DNA from: Clostridia bacterium
GTDB taxonomy: Bacteria > Bacillota_A > Clostridia > Oscillospirales > CAG-382
Reading direction: 5' to 3'
Length of the DNA: 8,219 nt
NCBI GenBank assembly: GCA_017517985.1
Contig: JAFWWX010000392.1
Coordinates: forward strand, 1 to 8,219
Both the position numbers and the translations under genes were made by a program. Every line of letters starts with the position of its first letter. Positions within the stretch are counted from its first letter, which is position 1. The notes beneath the pieces were generated by a model that worked only from the letters and a program-made list of their open reading frames with translations, was not told the origin of the DNA and ran no database searches. Positions 1 to 6,546 of this stretch are shown in pieces.

Positions 1-481
1 AATGGCTCTTACTTCCGACAGTGACCTTTTCGATATATTTGAAAATAAAGACATAAATGAAAATATTGACGAGATAATAGTTCGTTCACTTAATATCAAA
101 AAGGCAGTTGTAGAGCAAGACGAAAGAGAATCAGGACTTAGAAAGATACTTAATTTCGGACATACAATAGGCCATGGAATTGAGAGTAGTGAAAATATGT
201 CAGAGTTATATCATGGCGAATGTGTTGCACTTGGGCTTGTACCTATGTGTGATGAAAAAATAAGACTAAGAGTAATCGAAGTTCTCAAAAAATGCAATTT
301 GTATAATTTGATTGAATTTAATTGGGAAAAGATATCTGAAGCGGCATTTCATGATAAAAAAGCAGATGGCGAATATGTTACTGTAACAACCGTACCTGAT
401 GTTGGTTGTTTTGAGTTAAAAACTATGAAATGCAGTGATGTAATAGATGTAGCGAAAAAAGTATATTATGGGGTGAAATAA
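1..481 (+). CDS. aroB: 3-dehydroquinate synthase, C-terminal part (5' end outside window)
   Basis: AroB converts DAHP to 3-dehydroquinate, the second shikimate-pathway step, in the cytoplasm, using NAD and a divalent metal. About 160 C-terminal residues are present; the family is usually near 350, so roughly 190 N-terminal residues lie upstream. Counting from the Met at position 2, the FGHTIGHGIE motif (residues 52-61) and YHGECVALG (70-78) are visible. Their histidines (H54 and H71) match the family's metal-ligand positions, and a DKKADGEYVTV segment follows. The ATG at position 2 lies inside the conserved part of the fold, so I do not take it as the true start. The stop shares one base with the aroC start (TAATG), which indicates translational coupling. 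Nothing looks broken in the visible part. Confidence 0.93.
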   Translation, partial: MALTSDSDLFDIFENKDINENIDEIIVRSLNIKKAVVEQDERESGLRKILNFGHTIGHGIESSENMSELYHGECVALGLVPMCDEKIRLRVIEVLKKCNLYNLIEFNWEKISEAAFHDKKADGEYVTVTTVPDVGCFELKTMKCSDVIDVAKKVYYGVK

Positions 482-1569
482 TGAAAAATACATTTGGGTC
501 AAGCGTGACAGTTACCATTATCGGTGAAAGTCATGGCGAATATATAGGAGCTGTTATTGATGGCTTAGCACCCGGAATAGATATCAATGAAGATTACATA
601 AATCATATGCTTTTCTTAAGAAGGCCTGACGGAAGGATTTCAACTCCGAGAAAAGAAAATGATGAATTCAAAATTGTAAGTGGTGTAGTAAATAATAAAA
701 GCACCGGAACTCCTATTACTATATTGATACCTAATGAAAATGTAAAAAGCGGAGATTACTCACAGATGAGAACTGTTGCGAGACCATCTCATGCAGATTA
801 TACCGCCGAGTGTAAGTATCATGGCTTTCAGGATTCAAGAGGTGGCGGACATTTCAGCGGAAGAATAACAGCAGCACTCGTTGCGGCAGGCGCAATATGT
901 AAGTATGCATTAGAACAAAAGGGTGTTTATATTGGAACACATGTAAAGAAATGTGCAGGAATTGCAGACAGAGATTTTGAAGATTTATTATCCGATATTA
1001 GCATACTTAATAAAAAAACATTTGCAGTTCTCGACGAACCCCGAATTGATGAAATGAAGAATGCAATTATAGAAGCATCATCAAACGGTGACAGTGTTGG
1101 GGGCGTTTTGGAAACTGCCATTTTCGGAATGCCTGAAGGTGTAGGAGAACCATGGTTTGATTCTGTTGAAAGCCTGCTTTCTCACATGATGTTTTCAATT
1201 CCTGCAGTTAAAGGTATTGAATTCGGCGCAGGTTTTAAGATAGCAGATATGAAGGGTAGCGAAGCAAATGACGAAATGAGACTTAAAGATTGCAGAGTCG
1301 TAACAGATACAAATAATAACGGCGGAATAAATGGCGGTATTACAAATGGTATGCCAATTATTTTCAGGACTGCGATTAAGCCGACACCTACAATATTCAA
1401 ACCTCAACATACCGTAGATTTTAAAAATATGAGTGAAACAATTTTAGAGCCAAAAGGCAGACATGATCCAGCGATTGTTCACAGAGCAAGAGTGGTTCAG
1501 GATGCGGCGTCTGCTATTGTTCTTTGTGATGCACTTGCTTTAAGATTTGGTACAGATTGGTTAAGATAA
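481..1569 (+). CDS. aroC: Chorismate synthase
   Basis: AroC makes chorismate from EPSP by anti-1,4-elimination of phosphate and needs reduced FMN; it is the last common step of aromatic biosynthesis. The 362-residue length is normal. Visible family blocks are GESHGEYIGAVIDG (residues 15-28, catalytic-type His18), the FMN-site region with RPSHADYT followed by DSRGGGHFSGRITAA, then VKGIEFGAGF, NNNGGINGGITNGMP, and the C-terminal GRHDPAIVHRARVVQDA. The RGGGHFSGR form, instead of the enterobacterial GGGRSSAR, is to my knowledge common in clostridial chorismate synthases. The ATG at 481 overlaps the aroB stop by one base. The next gene follows after a 32-nt gap with its own ribosome site. Confidence 0.97.
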   Translation: MKNTFGSSVTVTIIGESHGEYIGAVIDGLAPGIDINEDYINHMLFLRRPDGRISTPRKENDEFKIVSGVVNNKSTGTPITILIPNENVKSGDYSQMRTVARPSHADYTAECKYHGFQDSRGGGHFSGRITAALVAAGAICKYALEQKGVYIGTHVKKCAGIADRDFEDLLSDISILNKKTFAVLDEPRIDEMKNAIIEASSNGDSVGGVLETAIFGMPEGVGEPWFDSVESLLSHMMFSIPAVKGIEFGAGFKIADMKGSEANDEMRLKDCRVVTDTNNNGGINGGITNGMPIIFRTAIKPTPTIFKPQHTVDFKNMSETILEPKGRHDPAIVHRARVVQDAASAIVLCDALALRFGTDWLR

Positions 1570-1589
1570 AATACTGTAACTTAACGATT

Positions 1590-1593
1590 GGAG
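1590..1593 (+). promoter_or_regulatory. Ribosome binding site of aroQ
   Basis: GGAG lies 8 nt before the ATG at 1602. It fixes the aroQ start there and not at an in-frame ATG at 1557, which lies inside the end of aroC and would add 15 residues absent from this enzyme family. Confidence 0.8.
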
Positions 1594-1601
1594 CTGATAA
1601 A

Positions 1602-2033
1602 ATGAAAATCCTTGTTATAAACGGACCAAACTTAAATATGCTCGGTATCCGTGAGCCGGACCATTATGGAAAAGAGACTTATACAGACCTTTGTGAAAAG
1701 ATACAGAAGCATTGCGCTGACAAAAATGTGGAAGTAAAGATATATCAATCCAATCACGAAGGCGATATTGTGGATGAAATTCAAAAAGCGTATGGAAAAG
1801 TTGATTGTATTGTTATAAATCCAGGTGCTTATACACATACAAGTATTGCGATTTTAGATGCAGTAAAGTCAGTGAATATTCCAACTGTTGAGGTGCATAT
1901 CTCAAAGGTGGAAAAGAGAGAAGGATTCAGACAGATAAGTTATATAAGATCTGCCTGTGTAAAAACAATTACAGGTCATGGCACGGATGGATATCTTGAA
2001 GCCATAGACTATCTCGTAGAGGAACACAAATGA
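1602..2033 (+). CDS. aroQ: Type II 3-dehydroquinate dehydratase
   Basis: AroQ dehydrates 3-dehydroquinate to 3-dehydroshikimate (third pathway step) and in this family normally forms a dodecamer. The 143-residue length is typical of type II enzymes; type I AroD is unrelated. Starting at 1602, the protein opens with MKILVINGPNLNMLG. By comparison with well-studied type II enzymes, the active-site residues present are N10, R17, the lid tyrosine Y22, N73 and the base-assisting H79 (NPGAYTHTS), H99-I100-S101, and R110. The common HISN motif reads HISK here; the changed position is not one of the usual catalytic residues. The gene ends in ATGA, overlapping the aroA start by 4 bases. The operon carries aroB and aroA on either side but no aroE. 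Confidence 0.96.
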   Translation: MKILVINGPNLNMLGIREPDHYGKETYTDLCEKIQKHCADKNVEVKIYQSNHEGDIVDEIQKAYGKVDCIVINPGAYTHTSIAILDAVKSVNIPTVEVHISKVEKREGFRQISYIRSACVKTITGHGTDGYLEAIDYLVEEHK

Positions 2034-3232
2034 TAGCTAAATTCAAACCATGTAAATTGAGTGGGGAAATAAGCGCACCACCATCTAAAAGTATGGCGCA
2101 CAGATATTTGATTGGCGCCGCTTTATCAAAACAAATATGTACTTTGTCGGGAGTTGATTACAGCGAGGATATCCTGGCAAGCATTGATTGTCTGAAAGCG
2201 TTAGGGGCAGAAATCTCTATAGATGCTGATAAAGTAAGCGTCAATCCTGAAAACTTTATGAATGCAGAAAATCCTGTTTTAGAATGCAGGGAAAGTGGAA
2301 GTACACTAAGATTTTTTATTCCTCTTGCATTGTGCATGGGAAAAGAAGTAACTCTAAAGGGTAGTACACGCCTTTTTGAAAGACCTCTCGATGTATATGA
2401 AAAGCTTTGCTGTGAAAACAGCTTTATGTTTAATAAGACTGCAAACTCTGTAACACTTTGCGGAAAGCTTGCAAGCGGAAATTATAAAATAAGAGGGGAT
2501 ATCAGCAGTCAGTTTATTACTGGACTGATTTTTGCCCTTGTTTATCTTGGCGGTAATTCAACTATTACTATTATTCCGCCCTTTGAAAGCAGGTCATACA
2601 TTAACCTTACAATTTCTGCACTAAAGTCGTTCGGTGCGGAAGTAAAGTTTGTCGATGAGTACAATATTGAAATAAAAAAGGCGGATATGCATTCGTATTC
2701 GGGTAAAATTGAAGGCGACTATTCAAATGCTGCGTTTTTAGACGCATTCAACTATATAGGCTCAAAGGTAATTATCCAAAATCTATATCCTGACAGTCTT
2801 CAAGGGGATAAGGTGTATAAAAATTACTTTGATAAAATTTCGTCAGGAAGACCAACTCTTGATATTTCTGATTGTCCTGATCTTGGCCCTGTACTTTTTG
2901 CACTTGCAGCTTTAAATAATGGTGCGATTTTTACGGGTACAGACAGGCTGAAAGCAAAAGAAAGTGACAGAGGTGCAGCAATGCATGAAGAACTTAAAAA
3001 ACTTGGCGGGGGACTTGTCTTTGAGGAAAATATGATAACTGTACCTAAACAAGAATTAAGGTATAACGGAAGTGTTTTAGATGGACATAATGATCATAGA
3101 ATTGTTATGGCAATGTCGGTTATACTATCAAAAATCGGCGGGGAAATTTCCGGAGTTGAGGCAGTAAGAAAAAGTTATCCTGGTTTTTTTGATGATATAA
3201 AAAAACTTGGAGCAGAGGTGGAATTTAAATGA
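2030..3232 (+). CDS. aroA: 3-phosphoshikimate 1-carboxyvinyltransferase (EPSP synthase)
   Basis: This enzyme transfers the enolpyruvyl group of PEP to shikimate-3-phosphate, giving EPSP, the substrate of AroC in the same operon. At 400 residues it is slightly shorter than the E. coli enzyme. Landmarks are PPSKSMAHR (17-25; K20, S21 and R25 bind substrate), RESGSTLRF (87-95), DISSQF (157-162), DCPDLGP (281-287; D284 in the catalytic Asp position), RLKAKESDR (306-314), NDHRIVMA (354-361) and KSYPGFF (381-387). Against E. coli numbering, the PEP-site loop is ESGSTLRF in place of NAGTAMRP. The Gly is kept, but T97 is Ser and P101 is Phe; similar loops are, to my knowledge, usual in Clostridia. 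The gene overlaps aroQ and tyrA by 4 bases each (ATGA). Confidence 0.96.
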   Translation: MIAKFKPCKLSGEISAPPSKSMAHRYLIGAALSKQICTLSGVDYSEDILASIDCLKALGAEISIDADKVSVNPENFMNAENPVLECRESGSTLRFFIPLALCMGKEVTLKGSTRLFERPLDVYEKLCCENSFMFNKTANSVTLCGKLASGNYKIRGDISSQFITGLIFALVYLGGNSTITIIPPFESRSYINLTISALKSFGAEVKFVDEYNIEIKKADMHSYSGKIEGDYSNAAFLDAFNYIGSKVIIQNLYPDSLQGDKVYKNYFDKISSGRPTLDISDCPDLGPVLFALAALNNGAIFTGTDRLKAKESDRGAAMHEELKKLGGGLVFEENMITVPKQELRYNGSVLDGHNDHRIVMAMSVILSKIGGEISGVEAVRKSYPGFFDDIKKLGAEVEFK

Positions 3233-4086
3233 TAGTAGATGTAAGTAAGAAAATATTGATAGTCGGACTTGGACTTTTAGGCGGTAGTTATGCAAGAGTT
3301 TTGAAACGATTTGGGTTTCACATAAGTGCAATTACTAAAGAACAAAGTTCGATAGACTATGCACTCAATCAAAATATAATTGATGAAGGTTCAACAGAAC
3401 TTGACGAAAAGATAATTGGAAATTCAGATCTTGTAATATTTGCTCTTTATCCTCATGTTTTTGTAGAATGGATAGAGCAGAATCAGAATCTTCTAAAAAG
3501 CGGTGCAATTATAACTGATGTAACTGGTGTTAAGAGGAGCATTGTGTATAAAATACAGGAAATACTCAGAGATGATGTCGAATTCATTCCGGCACATCCA
3601 ATGGCGGGCCGAGAAGTTTCAGGTGTAGAAAACAGCACGGATAGTTTGTTTCAGGGAGCAAACTATATTGTTACTCCCACAGAAAAAAACACACCGGAAG
3701 CAATCAATACTTGTCTTGAGCTTGGAAGACTTCTTGGGTTTTCGAATGTTACAACACTTTCTCCCGAAGACCATGATGAAATGATAGGTTTTCTCTCACA
3801 GCTTACACACTGTATTGCAATTACTCTAATGACCTGTAATGACAAAGAGAATATGGAGAAATTCACAGGCGACTCGTTCAGAGATTTAACACGAATTGCA
3901 AGAATAAATGATTTGATGTGGAGTGAACTTTTTGTAGCAAATAAGGACGCGCTTTTAAATCAGATGGATATGTTTATAGATAAATTTAACGAGCTTAAGT
4001 CAATGCTTGAAACAGAGGATATAGATGGAATGAGAAAAATGATGCGTCATTCTACACAGCGCAGAGCATTGTTTGACAAAAAATAA
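3229..4086 (+). CDS. tyrA: Prephenate (or arogenate) dehydrogenase, TyrA family
   Basis: TyrA oxidatively decarboxylates prephenate (or arogenate) on the branch to tyrosine. The 285-residue protein has an N-terminal Rossmann fold starting GLGLLGGS (13-20). It continues with AHPMAGRE (122-129, H123 in the catalytic-His position), GANYIVTP (143-150), DHDEMIGFLSQLTH (181-194) and FRDLTRIA (217-224) of the helical dimerisation domain. No chorismate mutase or ACT domain is fused, so tyrosine feedback cannot be inferred. The end of the second Rossmann strand reads AITKEQSS (34-41) without the Asp expected for NAD. It resembles the SRQQST stretch of the NADP-dependent Synechocystis enzyme, so I infer NADP use. 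Prephenate and arogenate cannot be told apart from sequence. The start overlaps the aroA stop (ATGA). Confidence 0.93.
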   Translation: MIVDVSKKILIVGLGLLGGSYARVLKRFGFHISAITKEQSSIDYALNQNIIDEGSTELDEKIIGNSDLVIFALYPHVFVEWIEQNQNLLKSGAIITDVTGVKRSIVYKIQEILRDDVEFIPAHPMAGREVSGVENSTDSLFQGANYIVTPTEKNTPEAINTCLELGRLLGFSNVTTLSPEDHDEMIGFLSQLTHCIAITLMTCNDKENMEKFTGDSFRDLTRIARINDLMWSELFVANKDALLNQMDMFIDKFNELKSMLETEDIDGMRKMMRHSTQRRALFDKK

Positions 4087-4094
4087 ATCAATAT

Positions 4095-4101
4095 GGAGGA
4101 G
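4095..4101 (+). promoter_or_regulatory. Strong ribosome binding site of the DAHP synthase gene
   Basis: GGAGGAG, a near-perfect anti-16S match, sits 7 nt before the ATG at 4109. It decides that start over an in-frame ATG at 4073 inside the end of tyrA. Confidence 0.85.
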
Positions 4102-4108
4102 CTTAAAA

Positions 4109-5137
4109 ATGAATATGCAATTCAAACGCAAATTACCAATTCCAAAGGATATAAAAGAACAATATCCAATTACATCGGAAGTAGAAAAAATAAAAGTAAA
4201 AAGAGATGAAGAAATAAAAGCGGTATTTGAAGGGAAAGATGATAGGTTTATACTTATTATCGGACCATGCTCAGCAGACCACGATGACAGTGTCATAGAT
4301 TACATTTTGCGGCTTAGAAAAGTTCAGGAGAAGGTATCCGATAAGATACTTATAATTCCGAGAATTTATACAAACAAGCCGAGAACAACAGGAGACGGAT
4401 ATAAGGGAATGCTTCATCAACCTGATCCGAACAAAGAATCTGATATGCTAAAGGGTGTTATAGCAATTAGAAATCTGCATCTCAGAGCACTTAAGGAAAC
4501 AGGATTTACCTGTGCTGATGAAATGCTTTATCCCGAAAATTACAGGTATTTATCTGATTTATTATCTTATGTTGCAATCGGTGCGAGGTCTGTAGAAAAT
4601 CAGAAACATCGTCTTACTGCAAGCGGACTTGATATTCCGGTTGGTATGAAAAACCCTACAGCAGGGGATATTTCGGTTATGATGAATTCAATTACAGCGG
4701 GTCAACATTCTCATACATTTATTTATAGAGGATGGGAAGTTGAAAGTCAGGGTAATCCTCTGACTCATGCTATTTTAAGAGGTTATGTGAATAAGCATGG
4801 TCAATCAATGCCTAACTATCATTATGAAGATTTAATACATCTTGCAGAAATATATGATAAATCAGGTTTGGTTAATCCAGCTGTTATTATTGATACAAAC
4901 CATGCGAATTCAGGTAAAAAATGGATGGAACAGCCGAGAATTGCAAAGGAAGTTCTTCACAGCTGCCGTCATAGTGATGACATAAAAAAGATTGTGAAAG
5001 GGCTTATGATAGAGAGCTACATCGAAGATGGCGCACAAAAGTCTGAAGAATGTGTTTACGGCAAATCAATTACCGATCCTTGTCTTGGCTGGGAAAAGAC
5101 TGAAAGTCTTATTTATGATATCGCTGATAAACTCTAA
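4109..5137 (+). CDS. aroF: 3-deoxy-7-phosphoheptulonate (DAHP) synthase, AroFGH-type class I
   Basis: The enzyme condenses PEP and erythrose 4-phosphate to DAHP, the committed first step that feeds the other enzymes of this operon. Starting at 4109 it has 342 residues, close to the E. coli AroF/G/H length. Motifs in order are IGPCSADHD (51-59), PRIYTNKPRTTGDGYKG (84-100), GARSVENQKHR (158-168), GMKNPTAGD (179-187), DTNHANSGKK (262-271), MIESYIEDGAQ (300-310) and SITDPCLGW (320-328). C54, H265, E302 and D323 match the four metal ligands of the E. coli type. Feedback specificity (Phe, Tyr or Trp) is not readable, and the symbol aroF is used generically. It is the last gene of the operon, placed directly before a terminator. 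Confidence 0.95.
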   Translation: MNMQFKRKLPIPKDIKEQYPITSEVEKIKVKRDEEIKAVFEGKDDRFILIIGPCSADHDDSVIDYILRLRKVQEKVSDKILIIPRIYTNKPRTTGDGYKGMLHQPDPNKESDMLKGVIAIRNLHLRALKETGFTCADEMLYPENYRYLSDLLSYVAIGARSVENQKHRLTASGLDIPVGMKNPTAGDISVMMNSITAGQHSHTFIYRGWEVESQGNPLTHAILRGYVNKHGQSMPNYHYEDLIHLAEIYDKSGLVNPAVIIDTNHANSGKKWMEQPRIAKEVLHSCRHSDDIKKIVKGLMIESYIEDGAQKSEECVYGKSITDPCLGWEKTESLIYDIADKL

Positions 5138-5151
5138 TGATATAATAAAAG

Positions 5152-5174
5152 AGCACCCTTATGGGTGCTTTTTT
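5152..5174 (+). terminator. Intrinsic terminator of the aromatic operon
   Basis: A 7-bp perfect stem (AGCACCC / GGGTGCT) with a 4-nt TTAT loop is followed by a run of six T (5169-5174, the first paired in the stem). It lies 14 nt after the DAHP synthase stop. On the minus strand the same stem is followed by CTTTTATTAT, so it may work both ways. Confidence 0.9.
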
Positions 5175-5336
5175 GGCGGAGAAGAAGGGATGTGTATTGC
5201 TATGCAATCCACTGTGCTTGACGACCGAAAGCTAAAGCTTTCAGTACCCGTCTGCACACCAAAAAGCTAAAAACTTGCCACCGGCAACTTTTACTAACGC
5301 TTTTTGCCCCCTCGGTGTTCGAATCCCACTCATACA

Positions 5337-5364
5337 AAAAAAGCACCCTCATGGGTGCTTTTTT
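5337..5364 (+). terminator. Second copy of the terminator hairpin
   Basis: AAAAAAGCACCC pairs perfectly with GGGTGCTTTTTT across a 4-nt TCAT loop, giving a 12-bp stem whose outer half is all A-T. Because it has six A on one side and six T on the other, it should terminate from either direction. No gene ends directly upstream on the plus strand, so it may be a duplicate carried by the repeat element. Confidence 0.8.
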
Positions 5365-5413
5365 GTAAGTACGATATAATTTTACTGTCGCATTGATTTT
5401 GCCCTTATTTTAA

Positions 5414-5716
5414 GCGGGTTTCCAGACTTTTGTCCTAATCAGAATTCTTTACTGCAACCGGGTTGCACCAAATGATCCAAAAGGAAGATTGTGCCGTAAG
5501 GTCGGCGCTCACATCAAAGAACAGAAACTACATGAGGTTGCATATGAAAAAGCTTACAGCAGAGCGTATGACAGATTAAAATATCGCAAGCGTGCCGGAT
5601 TAATCGATGTTGATATATGGAACAGGCAGGTTGCCGGAATTCAAGATATTCGAGAAATGGCACGTGATGGAGTAATCTCTGATGCTGAGGCTGTTGAAAG
5701 ACTAAATAGCTATTAA
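5414..5716 (+). pseudogene. C-terminal remnant of a DUF6076-like protein, frameshifted and 5'-truncated
   Basis: An open frame runs from just after an in-frame TAA (5411-5413) to TAA at 5714 and has no proper start. The readable part contains YCNRVAPNDPKGRLCRKVGA followed by a basic, helix-rich stretch with AYSRAYDRLKYRKRAG. This resembles, from memory, the zinc-finger-like tail of DUF6076 proteins (YCDR, a short gap, then C-R-x-x-GA). Just upstream, coding-like sequence sits in another frame: CPNQNSL is read there up to about 5449, where it would join YCNR after a shift. That suggests a frameshift near 5449, with the N-terminal bulk lost. A TTG at 5489 abuts AAGGAAG with almost no spacing and would cut the motif in half, so I do not accept it as a start. 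The assignment to DUF6076 is moderate; that this is a broken gene end is more certain. Confidence 0.6.
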
Positions 5717-5725
5717 AGAAAAAGA

Positions 5726-5752
5726 GGTTAAGCATAAAAAGCATGCTAAACC
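5726..5752 (-). terminator. Probable minus-strand terminator downstream of the InlB-repeat gene
   Basis: GGTTAAGCAT pairs with ATGCTAAACC, giving 10 positions with one A-A mismatch and a 7-nt loop. Read on the minus strand, the stem is followed by TCTTTTTCTTT (5725 down to 5715). This fits the end of the transcript coming from the gene at 5796-6344. Confidence 0.6.
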
Positions 5753-5760
5753 AAAATGTA

Positions 5761-5788
5761 AGAGAATAGGCGATTGTGCCTATCCTCT
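5761..5788. terminator. Hairpin between convergent transcripts
   Basis: AGAG-A-ATAGGC pairs with GCCTAT-C-CTCT, an 11-position stem with one A-C mismatch and a GATTGT loop. The plus-strand tail is CGCTATTTTATT and the minus-strand tail is TACATTTT, both only moderately T-rich. It lies 7 nt beyond the stop of the minus-strand gene, and may stop plus-strand transcription through the DUF6076-like remnant. Confidence 0.55.
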
Positions 5789-5795
5789 CGCTATT

Positions 5796-6344
5796 TTATT
5801 CCATTGTTCCTACCATTTTATTTATGTCGCCATCTGAGTCTACTATTATGGTTTGGGTTTTATTTGGAGCCACATAGCCGAAGCCTTCGATGTAGGCTTT
5901 ATTTTTCTCCTCTATGATTTCGTTCCTTTTTACAGTTTCCTCATCGGTGAGGTAGCAGGTGTCTTTTGTCATAATTTCATCCTTTGGATTTATAGGTTCT
6001 TCGGGATTCTTTTCCCACTTCGCATACAAGACATCAGGCTTTGTGAATTTGAATGTTGTTACTTGATTTTGTTTTGTTCGGGGATCGGTGAACCAGCCTT
6101 TGAATGTATAGCCGTATTTTGTGGGGACATAACTTTCAAGGCTGATGATCTCGCCGTATCTTTTTGTTATTGGCCTGATAAAGCTTCCGCCATCTGATGC
6201 GAATTGCAATGTAACATATCCAAAGAACCAGATTTCGCTATCGAATATGAGTTGATTTCGCCTCATCTGCCAAGGTGCAGCCGACGTTGTTTGTGTTAGC
6301 AGTATAGTCACTGCCATTGCCGTACATAATACTTTTTTCTTCAT
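5796..6344 (-). CDS. Small secreted protein with one InlB B-repeat (Flg_new-type) domain
   Basis: The 182-residue protein begins with a Sec signal peptide: MKKK, a hydrophobic core, and TQTTSAAP with likely cleavage near residues 22-24. Residues 44-112 match the InlB B-repeat / Listeria-Bacteroides repeat pattern: VTLQFASDGGSF, then YG, then PTKYGYTFKGWFTD, and finally VLYAKWEKN. A Pro/Glu linker follows. The charged C-terminal part contains the YIEGFGYV and NKMVGTME stretches; I recall similar IEGFGW and G(K)xVGxM endings in clostridial InlB-repeat proteins. No LPXTG motif, SLH repeat or transmembrane anchor is visible, so it is probably released or loosely wall-bound. The start at 6344 is chosen because GAGG (6354-6357) lies 9 nt upstream and the signal peptide begins there; an in-frame ATG at 6392 would bury the signal peptide. 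Function is unknown. Confidence 0.82.
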   Translation of the reverse strand: MKKKVLCTAMAVTILLTQTTSAAPWQMRRNQLIFDSEIWFFGYVTLQFASDGGSFIRPITKRYGEIISLESYVPTKYGYTFKGWFTDPRTKQNQVTTFKFTKPDVLYAKWEKNPEEPINPKDEIMTKDTCYLTDEETVKRNEIIEEKNKAYIEGFGYVAPNKTQTIIVDSDGDINKMVGTME

Positions 6345-6353
6345 AAATTTCGC

Positions 6354-6357
6354 CCTC
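6354..6357 (-). promoter_or_regulatory. Ribosome binding site of the InlB-repeat gene
   Basis: On the minus strand, GAGG within AGAGAGGG lies 9 nt before the ATG at 6344 and decides that start. Further upstream, a TAATATAAAA stretch could be a -10 region, but no convincing -35 accompanies it. Confidence 0.6.
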
Positions 6358-6475
6358 TCTGATTTTATATTACCTTTCGGCAACACAAACATACCACAGA
6401 AGAGAGGGAAAGTCTACGAAGGAATTCGCAAACCGCTTTTCTTTGATTAATGTTTATCATATTTTGATATAGCAA

Positions 6476-6511
6476 AACCCTCTGAAATGAGTTTTATCAT
6501 CTCAGAGGGTT
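6476..6511 (-). terminator. Terminator of the SLH - lipoprotein - DUF805 operon
   Basis: A 10-bp perfect outer stem (AACCCTCTGA / TCAGAGGGTT) is extended by four more pairs after one mismatch, with a 6-nt loop. Read on the minus strand the stem runs into TTTTGC; on the plus strand no T-run follows. It lies 35 nt beyond the reconstructed DUF805 stop and separates this operon from the InlB-repeat gene. The rest of 6345-6546 shows nothing else I can support. Confidence 0.8.
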
Positions 6512-6546
6512 CTATGAAAGGCTTTACACAATAATTAAATTACTTG

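Larger units (their letters stand above)
5147..5365. repeat. Terminator-bracketed noncoding element (29-bp direct repeats around 161 bp)
   Basis: Positions 5147-5175 and 5337-5365 match at 27 of 29 bases; each copy is an intrinsic terminator hairpin. The 161 bp between hold no credible gene but have three small hairpins: ATTGC/GCAAT (5196-5208), GAAAGC/GCTTTC with a TAAA loop (5227-5242) and TTGCC/GGCAA (5275-5287). The right end on the plus strand contains GTTCGAATCCCACTC (from 5318), like a tRNA T-arm. The left end on the minus strand reads CTTCTCCGCCA, like a tRNA-Ser 3' end with CCA. Neither end folds into a tRNA: the T-stem does not pair and no matching acceptor strand is present. I infer a repeat element or a scar, not a functional gene. 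Confidence 0.6.

Noticed and set aside
1182..1410. Two minus-strand open frames opposite aroC
   Set aside because: Both lie entirely antisense to conserved chorismate synthase blocks and have no ribosome site.
5028..5270. Plus-strand 80-codon open frame running from the end of DAHP synthase through the terminator
   Set aside because: It overlaps the conserved end of the DAHP synthase in another frame, crosses the terminator hairpin, and has no ribosome site or recognisable protein motif.
5300..5336. Possible tRNA gene, suggested by GTTCGAATCCC
   Set aside because: The T-stem flanks do not pair and no acceptor, D-arm or anticodon arm can be found at the right distance on either strand.
5853..6197. 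Plus-strand 114-codon open frame opposite the InlB-repeat gene
   Set aside because: It is antisense to a gene with a signal peptide, a recognisable domain and a ribosome site. It has none of these itself.
6345..6475. Promoter for the InlB-repeat gene
   Set aside because: TAATATAAAA could be a -10 element, but no -35 hexamer occurs at proper spacing, so I did not annotate it.
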